A stretch of 21,255 nt of DNA from Kipferlia bialata (Eukaryota > Fornicata): NCBI GenBank assembly GCA_003568945.1, contig BDIP01000202.1:1-21255 (forward strand), in the 5' to 3' direction. Below, piece after piece: positions 18,201-21,255 of the stretch (its first letter is position 1; each line of letters opens with the position of its first letter). The notes under the pieces were generated by a model. The model had not been told where the DNA came from. It saw nothing but the letters and a program-made list of their open reading frames with translations, and did no database searches. The position numbers and the translations under genes are program-made.

Positions 18201-18429
18201 TATAGCTATGTGGACCTATATACTTGGTAGAGTGAGTTGTGTAGTGATAGGGATATAGTATCCGAGTGACCAATGGTAAGAGTCAGTATATCTATGTGAT
18301 GCTGACCCCAGAACGTGGCACGAGAGGGAGTCTGGTAAGGGGTCCAACGGGGTTGACCATGAGACCACCCGGGAGAGAGAGCTGGAGGCACTCAGCGATG
18401 ATGATAAGGAGAGTGACAGGGAGATATAG
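9879..18429 (+). CDS. Very large charged protein, 41 exons, 5' end missing
   Basis: Forty-one exons join with every phase agreeing into 1395 residues and a TAG at 18427-18429; the 40 introns average about 109 nt. The first visible exon starts mid-codon after CTGACCTCAG, so more lies upstream. The protein alternates helical, probably globular parts (about 79-255, 750-806, 1088-1357) with disordered Ser/Glu/Arg/Gly-rich linkers containing GEGE and RERE tracts and a GSRAGS repeat. There is no signal peptide or membrane span. Several parts are coiled-coil-like. I do not recognise a family; a cytoskeletal or nuclear scaffold would suit the composition, but that is a guess. Exon blocks are given in separate entries. 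The alternate reading through 9724-9878 without splicing crosses the homopolymers and is not accepted. Confidence 0.85.
12350..12438 (+). repeat. Exon-13 end plus donor duplicated (69-bp offset)
   Basis: AGAGGACTACGGGACCAGGT is present at 12350-12369 and again at 12419-12438. The first copy leads into a TA microsatellite (GTTTATATAT), the second into the consensus donor GTGGGTGTG. The first is contiguous with the coding exon and keeps phase; the second has the better donor, so both could be used. Confidence 0.9.
13145..13271 (+). repeat. Exon-17 end plus donor duplicated (94-bp offset)
   Basis: 33 bp at 13145-13177 recur exactly at 13239-13271. Each includes the coding end RMVTQAMQ (codons up to CAG) and the donor GTGGGGTGGA. 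The second copy sits within the following intron. Confidence 0.95.
13651..13780 (+). repeat. Exon-20 start duplicated, acceptor separated from exon (96-bp offset)
   Basis: GCCTTGCTGGACATGGACTC and three more bases occur at 13660-13682 and 13756-13778. The first copy has a good acceptor (CTCACCCCAG) but no usable continuation. The second copy continues into the real exon, but its acceptor AG has become ATG (CCCCATGCC). The only phase-keeping acceptor is the AG at the right end of the second copy, which would drop the duplicated seven residues (ALLDMDS) from the protein. Confidence 0.9.
14271..14302 (+). repeat. 12-bp tandem repeat in coding sequence
   Basis: Unit CAGGCTCTAGAG occurs twice followed by a partial third unit, encoding GSRAGSRAGS within an Arg/Ser-rich linker of the 41-exon gene. 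Confidence 0.9.
14428..16539 (+). other. 41-exon gene: exons 23-31 (residues 667-1086)
   Basis: Exons: 14428-14592, 14704-14787, 14871-15042, 15204-15419, 15501-15673, 15748-15811, 15938-16010, 16110-16211, 16327-16539. Exon 25 looks globular and well conserved in style: DWEDLNVPTYAEKEYSQF, then HIPSLVPKGLVDLKTLI and ETDPDEALDVYGS. The others are disordered linkers rich in Ser, Glu and Arg, with GEGEGEGE in exon 27 and KREREREREQLQRQKDEERER-like coil in exon 31. Exon 23 starts after CTGTTAG, a weaker acceptor, so its first 20 residues are the least certain of this block. Confidence 0.78.
16610..18429 (+). other. 41-exon gene: exons 32-41 (residues 1088-1395)
   Basis: Exons: 16610-16772, 16830-16933, 16998-17060, 17197-17287, 17372-17460, 17577-17653, 17780-17866, 17949-18001, 18116-18199, 18312-18429. 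This is the most ordered region: SVVSQHIDAFQSAWGRYTNE, an acidic linker, RLVEAFGILEMSLPSRMDVF, then basic helices FKRARKSRELTSQRELREHL and YVDRINTDVRRIQQPILKMI. The tail is acidic and ends LSDDDKESDREI. Acceptors include CTAACACTTCAG at 17779, which closely resembles the Giardia/Trichomonas intron end. Confidence 0.8.
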
Positions 18430-18681
18430 GGGAGGTTACCTTGATGTCTCAGTGTATTTTGTATGTTGTAAGGTTATTCATTTTCAAACACTGTTTTGTG
18501 TCTAGATATTCATATTCCATATTGGTGATGCTGTGTATAGAATAGATTATACACTGTACAGGACTTCAGTATTTGGGGACCAACTACACTGCTAACAACG
18601 ACAATCTATTGAAGAATCAGACGATAAACACACAAACGACATTGAAGGACACTAAACACACACACAATGCAGGCGCCCTGT
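18430..18681. other. Space between two convergent genes
   Basis: The region between the stop of the 41-exon gene and the stop of the GST gene is AT-richer than the exons and holds only short repeats such as a CACACA tract near 18655. No gene or clear polyadenylation signal could be singled out. Both 3' untranslated regions should lie here. Confidence 0.6.
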
Positions 18682-19527
18682 CTAGAACCTGTCCCCCCTC
18701 TTGACCATCCTCTTGAGGTTGGGTCTCTTCATGACGCGGTTTCTGTAGCGCTGGGGGGTCAGAGGGAGAGGGGGGGGGGCAAGGTGGTAGAGAGAGAGAT
18801 ATTACTGATCAATATGACAGTGACTGTACTGATATATACTGAAAAGATGTGTCCTCCTACCTTGAGCTCTGGGAACCCACCCACGGACATGGGGATCTCC
18901 TGGGGTGAAGGAGAGGAAGAGGCCATGGTGGATAGGTATCAACAATGCCATTCAATTGATACGTGCACCCACCTTGGCCACGGCGTCCAGCATGGCCACC
19001 AGACACAGGTCGGCATAGGACAGACGGTCACCTGGGGTGGGGGAGGGGGGGAATATGGAGACAGTAGAGTTGCCACAGGTCATATATATCTCACACTGAA
19101 CATAAAATAGGAACGTGTACAGAACACTCTATGATTGTGACTCACCCAGGAGGTATGGCTTGGCAGTAGCCACAACGTCTCTCTGCAGGAATGTGAACCT
19201 AGGGTGGGTAACGCAAGGGATGGAGAGATATTCATATATCTATTTCCTCATATTGGGGGAATTAACTATATAAATACATGATACCTGGGGCAGATGTAGT
19301 CTCTGTAGAACTTGTTTCTGAGCTGAACAGTGGAGGCACTCCTGGGGTGAGGCAGATAGGTTGGGGTGTGGATCGAATACCTAAACAGACATTCATATGT
19401 GCACAGTGCCCTCACTATAAATGCATAGCAGTAGCTGACTCACTTGCTGCCTGAGAACTCTGCCATCCACATGGTGCGCAGGATGTCCTGGGGGTTGGGG
19501 GAGAGGGGGACACAGTCATTCCTATGG

Positions 19528-19561
<34 letters not shown>

Positions 19562-21175
19562 GTATATCTATATACCTCGCACTGCATGGCACATGGCATC
19601 AGGAACCCTCTCTCGACTGGGGTCTGGCCGTCGTAGCCAAGCTTGCTGGGGGTGAGGCAAGGGGGAAAGAGAGAGAACATGAAGGGAAGAATGTATGTCT
19701 AGATAATGCTCACACACCAGTGCATAGACCACACATACACATGTACGTACCCGGCGAGGTGCAGCATGATGGCCATCGAGTGGCATGTTGTGGTGGTGGC
19801 GTCCTTCCAGATGGGGAGAATGCCAAAGGGGGAGCTGGGGGTGGGGGATAAGGACTAGAGGGATGAAGAACATGATGGCTTCCTGGTCACATCAACGAGT
19901 AGTGTGACACAGCTATGATACCAAGCACCCACCTCTCTGCCTTGGTGGCTGCTGACCCCCCACTCACAGGCTCAAAGTCATAGTGCATGCCACTGTCGGC
20001 TGGGGTCAGTGCGCAGAGGGACACGTATCTACCACACACCAAGTATCATGTATGTACAGTATGCCACCCACCGAGCATGAGCCTGATCTTGTCCACCTCT
20101 CCTCTAACTGGGAAGAAGACAAGGGTGCCTGGGGGGGAGATAGAGAGAGTTACATAGAGAACGTGTTGTGCCCTATAACTCATATGCACTCAATGGTATG
20201 GTAGTCTCTATCACGCGCCACCCACCGATGGACTGCTGCTCCTGGGGTGCAGGGGTGGGCGCACGGAGGATGCTCTTCCTGGGGGCCTAAGTGGTGAGGA
20301 TGGTTGGTACAATAGACACTCATGTAGGGGTATATGCGTAAGGCCAACACAAGATGCCCCACCTTTGCAATGGGTGCCACTGGGACATGGACAGGGGCAG
20401 GGGCACAGATGGGGACGGCCACCTCCTCCTCAGACACACTCTCCTGGGGGTCAGATACTAAATGGGTATATGTGAATAATGTGATACTATGAACAATAGA
20501 GAGAAGGACTATATGCACCTGTGTGTTGAGTGTGGGCACGGACTGGGGCTCCTCAGACACAACCACAGAGTCGGCCTCTGCCTCAACCTCTGAGGTGTCA
20601 GGGGCGATGGTCTCGACGGTCTCAACGGCCTCGACAGTCTTGATGGTCCTGTCGACAGTGTCAGATGGGACGGTATCAATGGGAGCAGGGGCCTCTGCCT
20701 CCACAGCCATGGGCTCTGACACTGGCTCTACCTCAGTGGGCTGGTCGGGGATGGCGGGGGTGACGGTCTCGACGGCGTTGGAGGTCTCGACGGCCATGCC
20801 GGTCTCCTCCTGACTGAGGACTGAGAGAGAGTCCGAGGCAGGAGGAGGGTTCTGTGTCTCACTGCCAGCATCAACAGTCTCAACGACGGTGTCGACAACA
20901 GTCTTGACAACAGTGGCAACCTCAGTGGCAACGACGGTGCTGGGCTGGGTGGACACGGCGGGTGTCACATCCTGGGGGGCAGCACAAGGGGCAGTCTGGG
21001 AGGGATCGGCATGTGTGGGAGCACTGTGCTGAGAGGGCTGGCCGGCAGGGACCTGAGAAGGGACAGCGGTGGAAGGGGCAGGAGCTGGCACGCTCTCAAC
21101 TGCATCGACAGTGGGCTGCTCCACAACCAGTGGCATGGGGGCAGGGGCAGGGGTAGTCCTGGCAGAGCGGGGCAC
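18682..21175 (-). CDS. Glutathione S-transferase with long N-terminal extension, thirteen exons
   Basis: Exons in gene order: 20519-21175, 20363-20443, 20226-20286, 20072-20128, 19933-19999, 19751-19834, 19576-19645, 19444-19487, 19285-19341, 19146-19198, 18973-19031, 18861-18899, 18682-18750. All phases agree over 1398 nt (465 residues plus stop). Residues from about 268 form a complete GST: thioredoxin-like half with TLVFFPVRGEVDKIRLMLAD and PFGILPIWKD, then a helical half with GDRLSYADLCLVAMLDAVAK and FPELKRYRNRVMKRPNLKRM. GSTs conjugate or reduce substrates with glutathione; cytosolic. The sigma/alpha-like catalytic Tyr of the YF motif is Phe (F271), so classical conjugation may be lost. 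Residues 1-266 are a low-complexity extension. Acceptor at 21176 suggests more exons beyond the window. Confidence 0.88.
19519..19562. repeat. (CA)n/(TA)n microsatellite in a GST intron
   Basis: Twelve or more CA units pass into a TA tract, in the intron between the exons at 19444-19487 and 19576-19645. Confidence 0.9.
20226..21175 (-). other. Low-complexity extension of the GST gene (exons 1-3)
   Basis: About 266 residues dominated by V, T, E, P, A and S, with recurring VVETVE, TVEAVETVET and PAPAP phrases, followed by SILRAPTPAPQEQQSI just before the GST fold. The repeats arise from GTC-GAG/ACC-GTC-like codon runs visible as GACGGTCTCGACGG on the plus strand. It is predicted disordered and acidic, with no signal peptide. 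GSTs of this class normally lack such an extension; translation elongation factor 1-gamma carries a GST at its N-terminus, the opposite arrangement. The acceptor of exon 3 is CTCACCACTTAG, giving APRKSILRAP in phase. Confidence 0.75.
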
Positions 21176-21213
21176 CTGGGGTGAAGAGAGATTGAGTGAC
21201 GAGAGAAGTTGGT

Positions 21214-21243
21214 GGGGGGGGGGGGGGGGGGGGGGGAAAAAAA
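21214..21243. repeat. Poly-G (23) followed by poly-A (7) at the window edge
   Basis: The tract lies in what should be an intron or untranslated region upstream of the first visible GST exon. Its position a few bases from the end of the sequence resembles a poly-G read tail, so bases beyond 21213 are doubtful. Confidence 0.9.
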
Positions 21244-21255
21244 CACAACACACCG

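Noticed and set aside
20519-21253. The long minus-strand frame at the right edge as a separate secreted or surface mucin-like gene
   Set aside because: It has no signal peptide, its start would lie within the poly-G tract, and it splices in phase through two further exons into the GST fold.

Overview
The window is nuclear DNA from an intron-dense microbial eukaryote. Almost every real gene is split into exons of about 40-230 nt by introns of about 50-130 nt, so single long reading frames mislead; the genes below were rebuilt by joining exons whose phases agree. Introns start GTGGGT/GTGAGT/GTATGT. Most end in a compact block of the type CTNAC(C)nAG, where a branch-site-like CTNAC abuts the AG, as known from Giardia and Trichomonas. 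With the exon density and the mix of bacterial-type and orphan genes, this suggests a free-living metamonad of the Carpediemonas-like/fornicate kind (Kipferlia is a candidate). That assignment is inference; no rRNA or marker gene is present.

Layout. 1-278 (+): 3' end of an unidentified gene. 375-734 (-): first exons of a beta-rich unidentified protein with apparent 26-28 nt introns. 821-1800 (+): kelch-like propeller gene with an unresolved frame change and an early stop. 2245-3119 (-): coiled-coil protein. 3674-5159 (+): complete four-exon gene for a 139-residue orphan protein. 5642-9611 (-): complete twelve-exon gene for a 283-residue zinc-type macrodomain ADP-ribosyl hydrolase of bacterial type. 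9759-9827: suspicious poly-G/poly-C block. 9879-18429 (+): 41 exons of one gene, at least 1395 residues, low-complexity and charged, unidentified, 5' end missing. 18682-21175 (-): thirteen exons of a glutathione S-transferase with a long Pro/Val/Thr/Glu-rich N-terminal extension, running towards a poly-G tract at the window edge.

The most unusual signal is in the macrodomain gene and its convergent neighbour, with three examples in the 41-exon gene. Many exon-intron junctions have one to three imperfect direct copies in the adjacent intron. Copies of 3' exon ends with their 5' splice site lie downstream; copies of 5' exon starts with their acceptor lie upstream. The offset is typically 90-125 bp (median about 110 bp, range 69-160), about one intron length. 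This could be a real process of intron growth by junction duplication, or an assembly artefact of read-length scale; raw reads would decide.

Apart from likely ADP-ribose and glutathione chemistry in two genes, nothing in the sequence ties the genes into a shared pathway. They look like ordinary, individually transcribed eukaryotic genes in mixed orientation.
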